58,460 nt of DNA from an uncultured Clostridia bacterium (GTDB taxonomy: Bacteria > Bacillota > Clostridia > Oscillospirales > Acutalibacteraceae): the NCBI GenBank assembly GCA_946186245.1, contig CAMHMN010000005.1, forward strand, positions 1-58,460, given 5' to 3'. Position numbers and translations under genes: made by a program. Shown here one piece after another: positions 10,701-18,300 of the stretch. A model generated the notes under the pieces. The model did not search any database and was not told the DNA's origin. It was given only the letters and a program-made list of their open reading frames with translations. Numbering within the stretch: position 1 is the first letter of the stretch; every line of letters begins with the position of its first letter.

Positions 10701-10825
10701 TGTTTATGCTGATAGGATACGCCGGCGGCATCGGTCTGATCGGCGTCATCATGCTGGTTCTGCTGGTGCTCTATGTTTTCGCGGAATTCTCCCGTTTTCG
10801 CAGAAAAGGGGTGTCGTCACGATGA
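7799..10825 (+). CDS. Fusion of a two-part extracellular sensor to an MFS transporter
   Basis: A 1008-residue membrane protein. Order: TM1 (12-32), an extracellular NHL/beta-propeller-like region (45-335, with blade-like DSDGTLYISDIGNRVV), TM2 (345-375), TM3 (385-407), an extracellular Cache-like region (410-565), TM4 (565-592), then a complete 12-TM-type major facilitator domain (610-1000). The MFS part has GGFIVNRVGARN in the loop 2-3 motif position and a GIGGGCFATSINSYV segment. The N-terminal 600 residues have the same layout as the receptor half of the cyclase at 3069-5804, but a transporter replaces HAMP-cyclase. ATG 7799 was chosen over ATG 7775 because AGGAGG lies 10 bases upstream and inside the longer frame. 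Cargo is unknown. The stop overlaps the next ATG (ATGA). Confidence 0.82.
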   Translation: MRKIIGRLTSVKCILVMYIVTAVCVLLAVNCYRAFSIGPFSRQYEISDMAGYYGTGGARSYFIENSGRTVTAINEEGEYIFSIEGGDREGGFFKAREITCDNDSNLYLLDKVIHTNGKDIDSERILKYDRNGELTGCLLEETKLHGENLMGLVYAEDGLYAALVSDSDIQILRITSEGDPKVQKQYPWENASMTVQDVALSRTLDAVAVTKSGNVVRLSDGAVIFDAASHNSPEYYAMALEAAFDSDGTLYISDIGNRVVMRYDGQELTEFIGRGEPLKALPDEFSELPIYTGLNCLNGTVSVTYAENYYDRESGEVINHYNAYAVSAADKTVLFNRNIVTKNAWVFVKGIVFCVTVAFLVMAVLYTLLLAVLMLRQNRGNRTFVTQLGLLAIAIVTAGIVAGITLNMTNQRYFREVMNKMTNIALLMADTIDESDVNALETPDSFMNSSYQNIDRQIKSVLQNQINAQDGIYCIIYKVHNEIVYEAYSDETLFGTGYPMAGSFQDSAEQEIYQTGQYKTFGSYSGSDGSYMFVLMPIKNEAGEVTALMEVGTDLYIFTAESNRLFFNILLYAAMTVIILLLLAGEVMIYLNLRKDHSRTRNAHARKNAGLIRPVSFLLFFAANMSTAFLPVYGESLWREGSLIPKEMASALPLSAELLFAAVTAFAGGFIVNRVGARNLCIFGALMYVAGNALCGTAPTLGILILGNSVCGIGGGCFATSINSYVAGYAEEKQRNSGFAGYNAAYLAGMNCGTVVGSAISERFGVREAFLGASVVALASVLFIVRNMDMRVITTEPPKETAPKHSVREMLTFLFRPGILRYFFLLLIPYLVCSSFLSYFFPLFGEENSLTSTQISSAFLVSGVISIYLGPIITDIIIEKCGAKLSAVIASFIYVFSFLLFTLHQNIAVCFVIVGLLAIADSFGLTAQSVEYSSLDEVTEMGEGRAMGISSAFENTAYTLGPVIFSGLFMLIGYAGGIGLIGVIMLVLLVLYVFAEFSRFRRKGVSSR

Positions 10826-11685
10826 CGGTGATTCATCCTCCGGAAAGCATGAAACCCCGGCTGATGCAATTGTGGAATACATGCTTTGCCCACGACGAGG
10901 ATTTTTGCGAGTTCTTTTTTGACCGGCATTTTGCGCCGGAAAAGGCGCTTGCCGTGACAGACGGCGGCGACGAAGTGTATGCCGCGCTGCATTTCTTCGA
11001 CGGTTTGTATCGGGACGGCAGCGGCGCGATACATCCGGCGTGGTATGTGTACGGCGTGGCGACTTCACCGCCGCACCGCAAAAAAGGCTATGCTTCCCTG
11101 CTGCTGCGGCAATTGATCAGGGATGCGCGGGAGGCGAATATCGCCCTTCTGTACCTGACGTCGGAAGTCGAGGCGTGGCATTTGTACGAATCGGTCGGCT
11201 TCCAACGGGTCGCGGAGCTCAGCCGCACGGCATTCCGGGCTGCTCCGGCGCCATCCGGCCTGCAGTGGCAGCCCTGCTCCCTGGAGAAATTCAAGCGGCT
11301 GCGCGGCTTGTACACCGCCTCCCTTGCGAATGTCTTTCTTTGGGAAGGACGGGAACTGGAATTTTTCTACAGCGATCTCTGCCGCGACGGGCAGGTGCTT
11401 TGTACAACGATGGACGGACGCGAATACTACGCGGCTGTCCGACTGCGGGATAACGAATTGACAGTGGCGGAAACCGATTTCCCGCGCGGGTCGGGTCATC
11501 TGCTCGCGGAGAGCATTGCCTCCCGGTTCGGGTGGAACGGTTCGCTTTACGTGCACGGGCGGAAGGACGATTTTTTCAGCGGCTCCTCCGTGACCGGGCA
11601 GGAAAATATTTATATCGGGCACATATTGTCAGTAGACGGTTCGGCTCCCTCAACGGAAGCCTACATGAATCTTCTGGCGGATTAA
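10822..11685 (+). CDS. GNAT family N-acetyltransferase with C-terminal extension
   Basis: A 287-residue cytoplasmic protein. Residues 1-145 form an acetyl-CoA-dependent GNAT domain: YVYGVATSPPHRKKGYASLLLRQL contains the beta4 strand and a motif A pyrophosphate loop (HRKKGYA), and YLTSEVEAWHLYESVGF is the usual C-terminal segment. The remaining 140 residues look like a second, degenerate GNAT-like or SCP-like half, as in Eis-type acetyltransferases. The acceptor is unknown. The start codon overlaps the stop of the sensor-MFS gene by four bases, so the two are probably translationally coupled. Confidence 0.8.
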   Translation: MTVIHPPESMKPRLMQLWNTCFAHDEDFCEFFFDRHFAPEKALAVTDGGDEVYAALHFFDGLYRDGSGAIHPAWYVYGVATSPPHRKKGYASLLLRQLIRDAREANIALLYLTSEVEAWHLYESVGFQRVAELSRTAFRAAPAPSGLQWQPCSLEKFKRLRGLYTASLANVFLWEGRELEFFYSDLCRDGQVLCTTMDGREYYAAVRLRDNELTVAETDFPRGSGHLLAESIASRFGWNGSLYVHGRKDDFFSGSSVTGQENIYIGHILSVDGSAPSTEAYMNLLAD

Positions 11686-11707
11686 CATAAAAAAGGACGG
11701 TAATACT

Positions 11708-12688
11708 ATGGCATTCAACAGCAAAGCAAAAGCCGCGCTTCGCGCGATCGACGAACAGATGTCTGCTCTTTACAACGAAAAACGGTATTCACAGACGCTT
11801 GCCATTCTGAATGATCTGGGCAGAAAGCTCATTGATTCTGATCGGTGCAGCTTTTGGTGTGTCGATGATAAAAACGGCACGCTCTGGACAATGGAAGCAC
11901 ACAATGTGGATAAAATCGTGATCCCAAAAGGATCGGGTCTGGTGGGATACGCGATCGACCATAATGAAGTCGTGATTGTCAATAAGCCCTATAAGGACAG
12001 CCGGTTCAACGCTGAGGTGGATAAAAAGACAGGGTATAAGACCAAATCCATTCTTGTGATGCCTGTCACCAACTCCAAAAACGAAGTGATCGGCGCCTAT
12101 CAGGCCATCAACAAGCGTCACGGCAAATTCAAGCAAAGCGATGTCAAGAGCCTGATGCTTCCCTCCGTCATGCTGGGAAAAATCCTGGAATTGCAGCTGC
12201 TCTATAATTCCGCGGTGGAAGATCAGCTGACAGGACTCAAAAATCGCAGAGGCTTTTATGATTTTTATGAAGCCTATATCAGCTCCAACGAGTATCATGA
12301 GCATTGCGTGATTATGTGCGATATTGACTTCTTCAAAAAATTCAACGACACTTACGGACATAACGCGGGCGACGCGGTGCTCCGGCACGTCGCCAATGTG
12401 TTCCACAGCAATATCCGGGTGGACGACGGCGTGTTCCGCTGGGGAGGCGAGGAATTCATCTTCCTGCTGCCCAACACCGATCTGGACACGGCAGCGAGAA
12501 TGGCGGAAAAGCTGCGTAAAACCATTGAGGATTCCGTCTGCCGTTTTGAGGATCTGGAACTCCATGTCACGATGAGTTTCGGCGTGCATACGGTATCTCC
12601 GACGCACGATGTGGAGGAAAACGTCAAATTCGCCGATGAGAAGCTGTATCAGGCAAAGGAAAACGGACGCAATCAGGTGCAGAAGTAA
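11708..12688 (+). CDS. GAF-GGDEF diguanylate cyclase
   Basis: A 326-residue cytoplasmic protein that should make cyclic di-GMP from two GTP. An N-terminal GAF sensor domain (about 25-160) is followed by a GGDEF domain (165-325). The active-site loop is intact as GGEEF (246-250), the DIDFFKKFND metal/substrate segment is present, and RVDD five residues before GGEEF (R237, D240) matches the product-inhibition I-site. It is the last gene of the operon, 22 bp after the GNAT gene, with AAAGGACGG upstream of the ATG. What the GAF domain binds is unknown. Confidence 0.9.
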   Translation: MAFNSKAKAALRAIDEQMSALYNEKRYSQTLAILNDLGRKLIDSDRCSFWCVDDKNGTLWTMEAHNVDKIVIPKGSGLVGYAIDHNEVVIVNKPYKDSRFNAEVDKKTGYKTKSILVMPVTNSKNEVIGAYQAINKRHGKFKQSDVKSLMLPSVMLGKILELQLLYNSAVEDQLTGLKNRRGFYDFYEAYISSNEYHEHCVIMCDIDFFKKFNDTYGHNAGDAVLRHVANVFHSNIRVDDGVFRWGGEEFIFLLPNTDLDTAARMAEKLRKTIEDSVCRFEDLELHVTMSFGVHTVSPTHDVEENVKFADEKLYQAKENGRNQVQK

Positions 12689-12729
12689 CGCCTGCCATTC
12701 GTCCGGATGAACCAAGAACGGAGCTTTGA

Positions 12730-12773
12730 CAAAAAAATCATGCCCCTGTCAGACCGGAAGGCCTGGCAGGGGC
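12730..12773 (-). terminator. Terminator of the MBOAT/SGNH operon
   Basis: A GCCCCTGTCAGACC/GGCCTGGCAGGGGC hairpin (12742-12773) is followed on the minus strand by TGATTTTTTT. It may also stop the convergent GGDEF operon, although the plus side lacks a T-run. Confidence 0.75.
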
Positions 12774-12813
12774 GTATTGCTTGTATTTCGCAATTGTGAA
12801 AGGGAAAGCCGGT

Positions 12814-13770
12814 TCAGGACTGGGATAACCAGTTCTTCAGATCAGAGATCAGCTGATCTGTCCTGATTTCAGCGCCTTCTTCAGTCAGATGCATCGTTGT
12901 ATTGTAAAACAGCTCATAGGGATAAAAGTAGTCGGTATAGTCGGAAATGACCGGACAATGCAGCGCTTTCTGTAATTCCTCCTGAAAAGCGATGAAATCC
13001 TCCCGATCAAAAGACGCGTATTCTCCGAATGCGATCGGAAAACCGGCCACCACCATCGATGCGCCTCGTTCTGTAATATACTCGTTGTATTCGTTCAGTC
13101 TGTTCACGCATGTGCCGTTGATCTTTGGCACATGGATTGCATTGGCCGGATCGGAGAAGTATTTCTGCACATCGACCTGCACATCTTCGGGTCTTACGAC
13201 GACATCGCCGTAGGCGTTGAACGAACTTCTCGCGTAGCATCCGCCGGTATCCTTGTTTCCACCGTGCGTCAGCTTGAGAAACAGGGCGTTCTTGACATAA
13301 TCGGGATATGCGGCCAGCATGGGAAGAAAATCCTTCCTTCTGATCAGGCTTCCCATTTTGACATGATTGTCAATGGTGATCCATGCCAATGCCCGGTCGT
13401 CGATCTGATCGGAATCAGAATATGTCGAGTGACACACGACGACAATATCGCCTTTGTTAATGCTGAACTTAGCCGTTTCTTCATGAAAAGCGTTTCCGAG
13501 TCCGCCGTGCAGCCCCATGTTTACGACAGGCATTCCCATGGCTTCCTCAAGTCTTTGGGAGTCTATGCCAAAGGCCAGGTTTGAATGCCCTACCAGGATG
13601 ATTTTAGGCTCATTGATTGATTCCAGCCTGTTGACCTTATCGATCAGAGCCGCCTGATAGCTGTACTTGTACTGACTGCCGACGACAAAGAAATCGAATG
13701 CGGATATTCCTCCGCAGACGATAGAGATGATCAGCAAAAAAATCAGAACTTTGCCAATAAACCTTTTCAT
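12814..13770 (-). CDS. SGNH/DltD-like membrane-anchored protein, MBOAT partner
   Basis: A protein of about 318 residues with one N-terminal membrane anchor (VLIFLLIISIVCGGISAFDFF) and an outside domain. ILVGHSNLAFGIDS looks like the nucleophile block of SGNH hydrolase-like proteins, NMGLHGGLGN resembles the second block, and TTMHLTEEGAEIRTDQL near the end resembles the catalytic His block. Such proteins accompany MBOAT acyltransferases (DltD with DltB, AlgX/AlgJ with AlgI) and move acyl groups to surface polymers. It starts within about 20 bp of the MBOAT gene. I chose ATG 13770, 11 bases after AAGGAG; ATG 13779 is too close to that site. Confidence 0.6.
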   Translation of the reverse strand: MKRFIGKVLIFLLIISIVCGGISAFDFFVVGSQYKYSYQAALIDKVNRLESINEPKIILVGHSNLAFGIDSQRLEEAMGMPVVNMGLHGGLGNAFHEETAKFSINKGDIVVVCHSTYSDSDQIDDRALAWITIDNHVKMGSLIRRKDFLPMLAAYPDYVKNALFLKLTHGGNKDTGGCYARSSFNAYGDVVVRPEDVQVDVQKYFSDPANAIHVPKINGTCVNRLNEYNEYITERGASMVVAGFPIAFGEYASFDREDFIAFQEELQKALHCPVISDYTDYFYPYELFYNTTMHLTEEGAEIRTDQLISDLKNWLSQS

Positions 13771-13785
13771 CTCCGTCATCACTCC

Positions 13786-15225
13786 TTAAAACTGGAAGTA
13801 AATAAATTCAGTAGAGTTGGTGGTTGGAATATTCAGGATCAGCCAGATGATAAAAGCAACATAGATACACCATCTGATCACCGTTCTCTTGGATGAAATT
13901 GCCTCGATCACATCTCTTTTCAATGCGTAATAATCATAAGCCGCGAGCAGCAGCAGAGAGCCGCCAAGGCACAGAAATGTCGCTTTGCCTGTTTTCAATG
14001 TCAGCGTTCCTTCACGCAGATAATCAAGCGGATGCCCTATTCCGTCCCACATATGCCGGATGATGTAGAATGAATCCGCGACGGACCGGGAGGCAAAGAA
14101 GATCCACGCGAAGGCGCAGAAGCAGAATACCAACGCGATCCTGATAACCCGTCTGATGCCCCTGTCGTCTGTCGGCTTTTTGGAGAGGAAGCTGTTTTCC
14201 AGAATCTGCGCGGCACCGTGCACACCGCCCCAGATGACGAATGTCCAGTTGGCGCCGTGCCACAAACCGCTCGTCAGAAAAGTGATCAGCAGATTGACAC
14301 TGTGGCGGACCTTTCCCACACGGTTCCCGCCAAGAGGAATATACACATAGTCTCTGAACCAGGTGGATAGAGAAATATGCCATCTGCTCCAGAATTCCTT
14401 GACGCTCTGGGAAAAATAAGGGCTTTTAAAATTGGTGGTCAGATTGATTCCCATCAGTTTGGCGGTACCTATCGCAATATCGGAATAGCCTGAAAAATCA
14501 CAATAAATCTGAATCGTGAAGAAAAGCACCGCCAATACCAGGGTAAATCCGTGATAGGAATGAGGCTGGTCAAATACGACGCCGTTGAATTTGGAGATGG
14601 TGTCGGCAATCGCAATTTTCTTGAAGAATCCCCAGGCCATTTGCTTCAACCCGTAAGAGGCGAGGCTGTCGTCAAACCTGTGTTCCGCTTTTATCTGAGG
14701 CAGAAGGTTCCCGGAGCGTTCAATCGGTCCGGCAACCAGCTGAGGAAAGAAGGAAACGAAGGTGGCGTACTTTCCGAAGTGATGTTCCGCCTGGATATCC
14801 CCTCTGTAAACATCGATCACATAACTCAATGTCTGAAAAGTGTAGAAGGAGATTCCCACCGGCAAAAGCAAATCCAAAGTGACCGGATTCATCTTTAGGG
14901 AAAATAACCCCGCCGTGTCCGCGATCGATTCACTGATAAAATTGAAATATTTGAAAAAGAACAGCACCCCAAGGCAAAGAACGCCGGCTGAAATCAGAAT
15001 TCCCTTTCTGTAACGCCTGTCCGGCTTCTTTTCCATCATGATTGCCGAGGCATACGAAATCACCGTTGTAAACAGAATCAAGCCAACGTATTTCGGATTC
15101 CAGTTCATATAAAAATAATAACTGGCAGTCAGAAGCAGTGCCCATCTGAATTTATGCGGTATGATCCAGTATAATGCAAACACGATCGGAAGAAAAACAG
15201 CATATGAAAACGAATTGAAAAGCAT
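13786..15225 (-). CDS. MBOAT family O-acyltransferase (DltB/AlgI/PatA-like)
   Basis: A 479-residue polytopic membrane protein that should pass an acyl group (acetyl in AlgI/PatA, D-alanyl in DltB) across the membrane to an extracellular polymer. The family signature is clear: FPQLVAGPIER, IYCDFSGYSDIAIGTAKLMG, FWSRWHISLSTWFRDYVYIPLGGNR, and LWHGANWTFVIWGGVHG with the invariant catalytic His. It is the first gene of a two-gene minus-strand operon. No dltA/dltC is nearby, so acetylation of a cell-wall or exopolysaccharide is a better guess than D-alanylation. The target polymer is not shown. Confidence 0.88.
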   Translation of the reverse strand: MLFNSFSYAVFLPIVFALYWIIPHKFRWALLLTASYYFYMNWNPKYVGLILFTTVISYASAIMMEKKPDRRYRKGILISAGVLCLGVLFFFKYFNFISESIADTAGLFSLKMNPVTLDLLLPVGISFYTFQTLSYVIDVYRGDIQAEHHFGKYATFVSFFPQLVAGPIERSGNLLPQIKAEHRFDDSLASYGLKQMAWGFFKKIAIADTISKFNGVVFDQPHSYHGFTLVLAVLFFTIQIYCDFSGYSDIAIGTAKLMGINLTTNFKSPYFSQSVKEFWSRWHISLSTWFRDYVYIPLGGNRVGKVRHSVNLLITFLTSGLWHGANWTFVIWGGVHGAAQILENSFLSKKPTDDRGIRRVIRIALVFCFCAFAWIFFASRSVADSFYIIRHMWDGIGHPLDYLREGTLTLKTGKATFLCLGGSLLLLAAYDYYALKRDVIEAISSKRTVIRWCIYVAFIIWLILNIPTTNSTEFIYFQF

Positions 15226-15570
15226 GATCCTTTCTCTTTCCTTTCATTATTTATGAAGCATGATTGTGTCCGGAATCAACGCTCAGGTTTTTATAAAATA
15301 CGCGGTGTTTTTCGCAGTTTCTGTTAAGAAAAATTCACGGGGTTGATCTGCTCATGATGCTTGAAGTGCCTGTGATAGGACTTGTTCCCCGATGCTGTTC
15401 AGCGTGTTGCCCAGCCTTGATTCACGGGGAATTCTTCTCAAAACGGCAATAAGAATTATACATGAAAGAACAAATTCTGTCAATAGTCAATTCACCTTCT
15501 CATTTGTCTCAGGAATAACCGACGGATTAAGCAAAGCAGACAGGCGAAAGCCGGACAAGGCGCTTTTTTC

Positions 15571-15599
15571 TTGCGTTTTTAAATACAATGCGGTACAAT
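15571..15599 (+). promoter_or_regulatory. Promoter of mutY
   Basis: TTGCGT (15571-15576), 17 bp, TACAAT (15594-15599). The rest of the gap 15226-15681 holds the upstream region of the divergent MBOAT gene; I see no further gene in it. Confidence 0.6.
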
Positions 15600-15681
15600 A
15601 CTTCTGTGAGGATTGACCGGGGAAAAAACAGACGGTCAGCGCAGGCATTGAATAGGATGAAAAAACAAGGAAGATTAACAA

Positions 15682-16764
15682 ATGGAAAATCAATTGCAAA
15701 AAATCGTGAATCCATTGCTGGCGTGGTATGATACGCACCGCAGAGCATTGCCCTGGCGGATCGACCGGGATCCCTATCATGTATGGGTGTCGGAAATCAT
15801 GCTCCAGCAGACGCGTGTGGAAGCGGTCGTCAAGTATTACACCCGCTTTATCCGGACGCTGCCCGATGTGCGCAGTCTCAGCGAAGTGCCGGAGGACAGG
15901 CTTCTCAAGCTGTGGGAAGGTCTGGGCTACTACAGCCGCGCAAGAAATCTCAAAAAAGCGGCGGAGATGATGGTGCGTGATGGCGGAGGGGTATTCCCTG
16001 ACACATTCGATTCCCTCAGAAAGCTGCCCGGCGTAGGAGAATATACGGCGGGAGCGATTGCCTCCATCTGCTTTCACGAAAAAGTGACGGCTGTGGACGG
16101 CAACGTGCTGCGTGTGGTGTCGCGTGTGACCGGCAGCCGGGAGAACGTGCTGCTGCCGGCTGTCAGAAGGCGGATGGAGAGCCTTCTCCTTCAGGTCTTG
16201 CCGGACGACGCGGGCAGCTTCAACGAAGCTCTTATGGAGCTGGGGGAGACGGTGTGTCTGCCGGGCAGCGCGGCGCAATGCGGAGAATGTCCTCTGCGCG
16301 GCAACTGTACGGCATTCAGGGACGGAATTGCCGCGGAACTCCCCGTGCGCGTCAAGAAAACGCAACGCAGACAGGAGCAGCGGACCGTATTCCTTCTGAT
16401 GACGGAAGATGGCAGAATCGCCGTGGAAAAACGACCGGATACGGGCTTGCTGGCCGGAATGTACCAGCTTCCCAATGTGGAAGGCTTCCTCACGGAGGAG
16501 GAAATCCGTGTCGCAGCCGAAACATGGGGAATGCAGGTGCTGGACATTGCCTTTCTGAAAGAGGCCAGGCACGTTTTCACCCATCTCGACTGGCTCATGA
16601 AGGGATACCGGGTGCGGGTTGCCCGTCCCGCCGGGGCATTTTTGTGGGTGACGCCGGCGCAATTGCGGGAACAGTACGCGCTTCCCACCGCGTTGAAGCC
16701 CTTTGCGCCCTTTCCGACAGCGTGGAAAAAGCGGGGAAGGCATTCTTCCGGGGAGCAGGAATAG
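15682..16764 (+). CDS. mutY: A/G-specific adenine DNA glycosylase
   Basis: A 360-residue base-excision repair enzyme that removes A mispaired with 8-oxoguanine. The HhH glycosylase core is complete: SEIMLQQTRVE carries the catalytic Glu, LPGVGEYTAGAI is the helix-hairpin-helix and VDGNVLRV carries the catalytic Asp. A four-cysteine iron-sulphur motif follows (C then CGEC then C in the segment CLPGSAAQCGECPLRGNC). The C-terminal NUDIX-like domain that reads 8-oxoG starts at about residue 235 (VFLLMTEDGRIAVEKRP). AAGGAAG lies 8 bases before the ATG. It is transcribed alone and convergent with serS. Confidence 0.95.
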   Translation: MENQLQKIVNPLLAWYDTHRRALPWRIDRDPYHVWVSEIMLQQTRVEAVVKYYTRFIRTLPDVRSLSEVPEDRLLKLWEGLGYYSRARNLKKAAEMMVRDGGGVFPDTFDSLRKLPGVGEYTAGAIASICFHEKVTAVDGNVLRVVSRVTGSRENVLLPAVRRRMESLLLQVLPDDAGSFNEALMELGETVCLPGSAAQCGECPLRGNCTAFRDGIAAELPVRVKKTQRRQEQRTVFLLMTEDGRIAVEKRPDTGLLAGMYQLPNVEGFLTEEEIRVAAETWGMQVLDIAFLKEARHVFTHLDWLMKGYRVRVARPAGAFLWVTPAQLREQYALPTALKPFAPFPTAWKKRGRHSSGEQE

Positions 16765-16807
16765 GGCAGCTTTTGGGAAACGGCCCCTCTCCGGAGAACC
16801 GGATAAA

Positions 16808-16858
16808 GCAAAAAATCGGTTGTCCCGTTTGATTCGGGGCAGCCGATTTTTTTATGTC
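16808..16858. terminator. Bidirectional terminator between mutY and serS
   Basis: A stem AAAAAATCGG...CCCG / CGGG...CCGATTTTTTT has A- and T-runs on the two sides, so it can serve both convergent genes. Confidence 0.85.
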
Positions 16859-16881
16859 TTTTGATGATGCGTCCGGCAGAC

Positions 16882-18171
16882 TTACTTCTTGGGAACAAGT
16901 ACCTCTTTGCCGCCCATGTACATGCGCAGCTTTTCGGGGATTCTCACGGTGCCGTCCGCCTGGAGATTGTTTTCAAGGAAGGCGATGAGCATTCTCGGAG
17001 GGGCTACAACGGTGTTGTTCAGGGTGTGGGCAAGGTACTTTTTACCGTCCTCACCGACCACCCGGATGCCCAGACGGCGTGCCTGTGCGTCGCCGAGGTT
17101 GGAGCAGGAACCGACTTCAAAATACTTCTTCTGACGGGGGGACCATGCTTCCACGTCCACCGACTTCACCTTCAGGTCGGCCAGATCGCCGGAGCAGCAT
17201 TCCAGCGTGCGGACCGGAATATCCAGCGAACGGAAGAAGTCAACCGTGTTCTTCCAGAGAACGTCGTAATACTTCATGCTGTCCTCCGGCTTGCAGACCA
17301 CGATCATTTCCTGCTTTTCAAACTGGTGAATCCGGTAAACGCCGCGTTCCTCGATGCCGTGCGCTCCCTTCTCCTTGCGGAAGCAGGGGGAATAGCTGGT
17401 GAGCAGCTTGGGAAGCTCGCTCTCTTTTGTGATGGAGCCGATGAATTTACCGATCATGGAGTGTTCGCTGGTGCCGATGAGGTAGAGGTCTTCGCCCTCG
17501 ATCTTGTACATCATCGCGTCCATTTCGGCAAAGCTCATCACGCCGTCCACCACGTTGCGGCGGATCATGTAGGGGGGAATGACATAAGTAAAGCCGCGGT
17601 CGATCATGAAATCTCTCGCGTAGGAGAGAATGGAGGAATGCAGCCGCGCGATATCGCCCATGAGGTAATAGAAGCCGTTGCCCGCCACAGAACCGGCGGC
17701 GTCAAGGTCTATGCCGTCAAAGGTCTTCATGATGTCGGTGTGGTAGGGAATTTCAAAATCCGGCACCACCGGCTCGCCGAAGCGCTCGACTTCGACATTC
17801 TTGCTGTCGTCCTCGCCGATGGGAACGGAAGGGTCGATGATATTGGGAATGGTCAGCATGATGGTGCGTACCTTTTCCTTCAGCTCGGTTTCGAGCTTCT
17901 CACATTCCGCCAGGCGTTCGGAGAACTGGGTGACCTTGATCTTTTCGGCTTCGGCCTCTTCCTTTTTGCCTTTTGCCATCAATGCGCCGATGCCCTTGGA
18001 AACCTTGTTGCGGTTGGCACGAAGACCGTCGGCTTCCTGCATGATGGTGCGGAGCTGCTTGTCGAGAGCGATGACTTCATCGACCAGCGGCAGCTTGTTG
18101 TCCTGAAACTTCTTTTTGATGTTTTCTTTGACAACGTCGGGATTTTCTCTGAGGAATTTAATATCCAGCAT
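16882..18171 (-). CDS. serS: Seryl-tRNA synthetase
   Basis: A 429-residue class II aminoacyl-tRNA synthetase charging tRNA-Ser (and tRNA-Sec where present). The N-terminal MLDIKFLRENPD and the antiparallel coiled-coil arm (about 25-105) precede the catalytic core, with LIGTSEHSMIG, motif 2 (SYSPCFRKEKGAHGIEERGVYRIHQFEK) and motif 3 (NNTVVAPPRMLIAFLENN). Length is typical. The ATG is preceded by AAAGGTGAT. I saw no T-box leader in the short upstream region, unlike aspS. Confidence 0.96.
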   Translation of the reverse strand: MLDIKFLRENPDVVKENIKKKFQDNKLPLVDEVIALDKQLRTIMQEADGLRANRNKVSKGIGALMAKGKKEEAEAEKIKVTQFSERLAECEKLETELKEKVRTIMLTIPNIIDPSVPIGEDDSKNVEVERFGEPVVPDFEIPYHTDIMKTFDGIDLDAAGSVAGNGFYYLMGDIARLHSSILSYARDFMIDRGFTYVIPPYMIRRNVVDGVMSFAEMDAMMYKIEGEDLYLIGTSEHSMIGKFIGSITKESELPKLLTSYSPCFRKEKGAHGIEERGVYRIHQFEKQEMIVVCKPEDSMKYYDVLWKNTVDFFRSLDIPVRTLECCSGDLADLKVKSVDVEAWSPRQKKYFEVGSCSNLGDAQARRLGIRVVGEDGKKYLAHTLNNTVVAPPRMLIAFLENNLQADGTVRIPEKLRMYMGGKEVLVPKK

Positions 18172-18213
18172 ATTAGATGATCACCTTTGCTTAGAAATTT
18201 GATTAATAAACTT

Positions 18214-18242
18214 ATTGTACATCAAAAGGCGCAAAATATCAA
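18214..18242 (-). promoter_or_regulatory. Promoter of serS
   Basis: On the minus strand TTGATA (18242-18237), a 17-bp spacer and TACAAT (18219-18214), about 45 bp before the start codon. Confidence 0.6.
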
Positions 18243-18300
18243 TAGGCAATGTTCAATTGCAGCGAGAATTATGACAAATAATTCAAATGATTCAATTGCC

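Noticed and set aside
18172-18300. T-box upstream of serS
   Set aside because: No TGGTGGCACCGCGG-like element and no leader hairpin are seen, and the space is too short.
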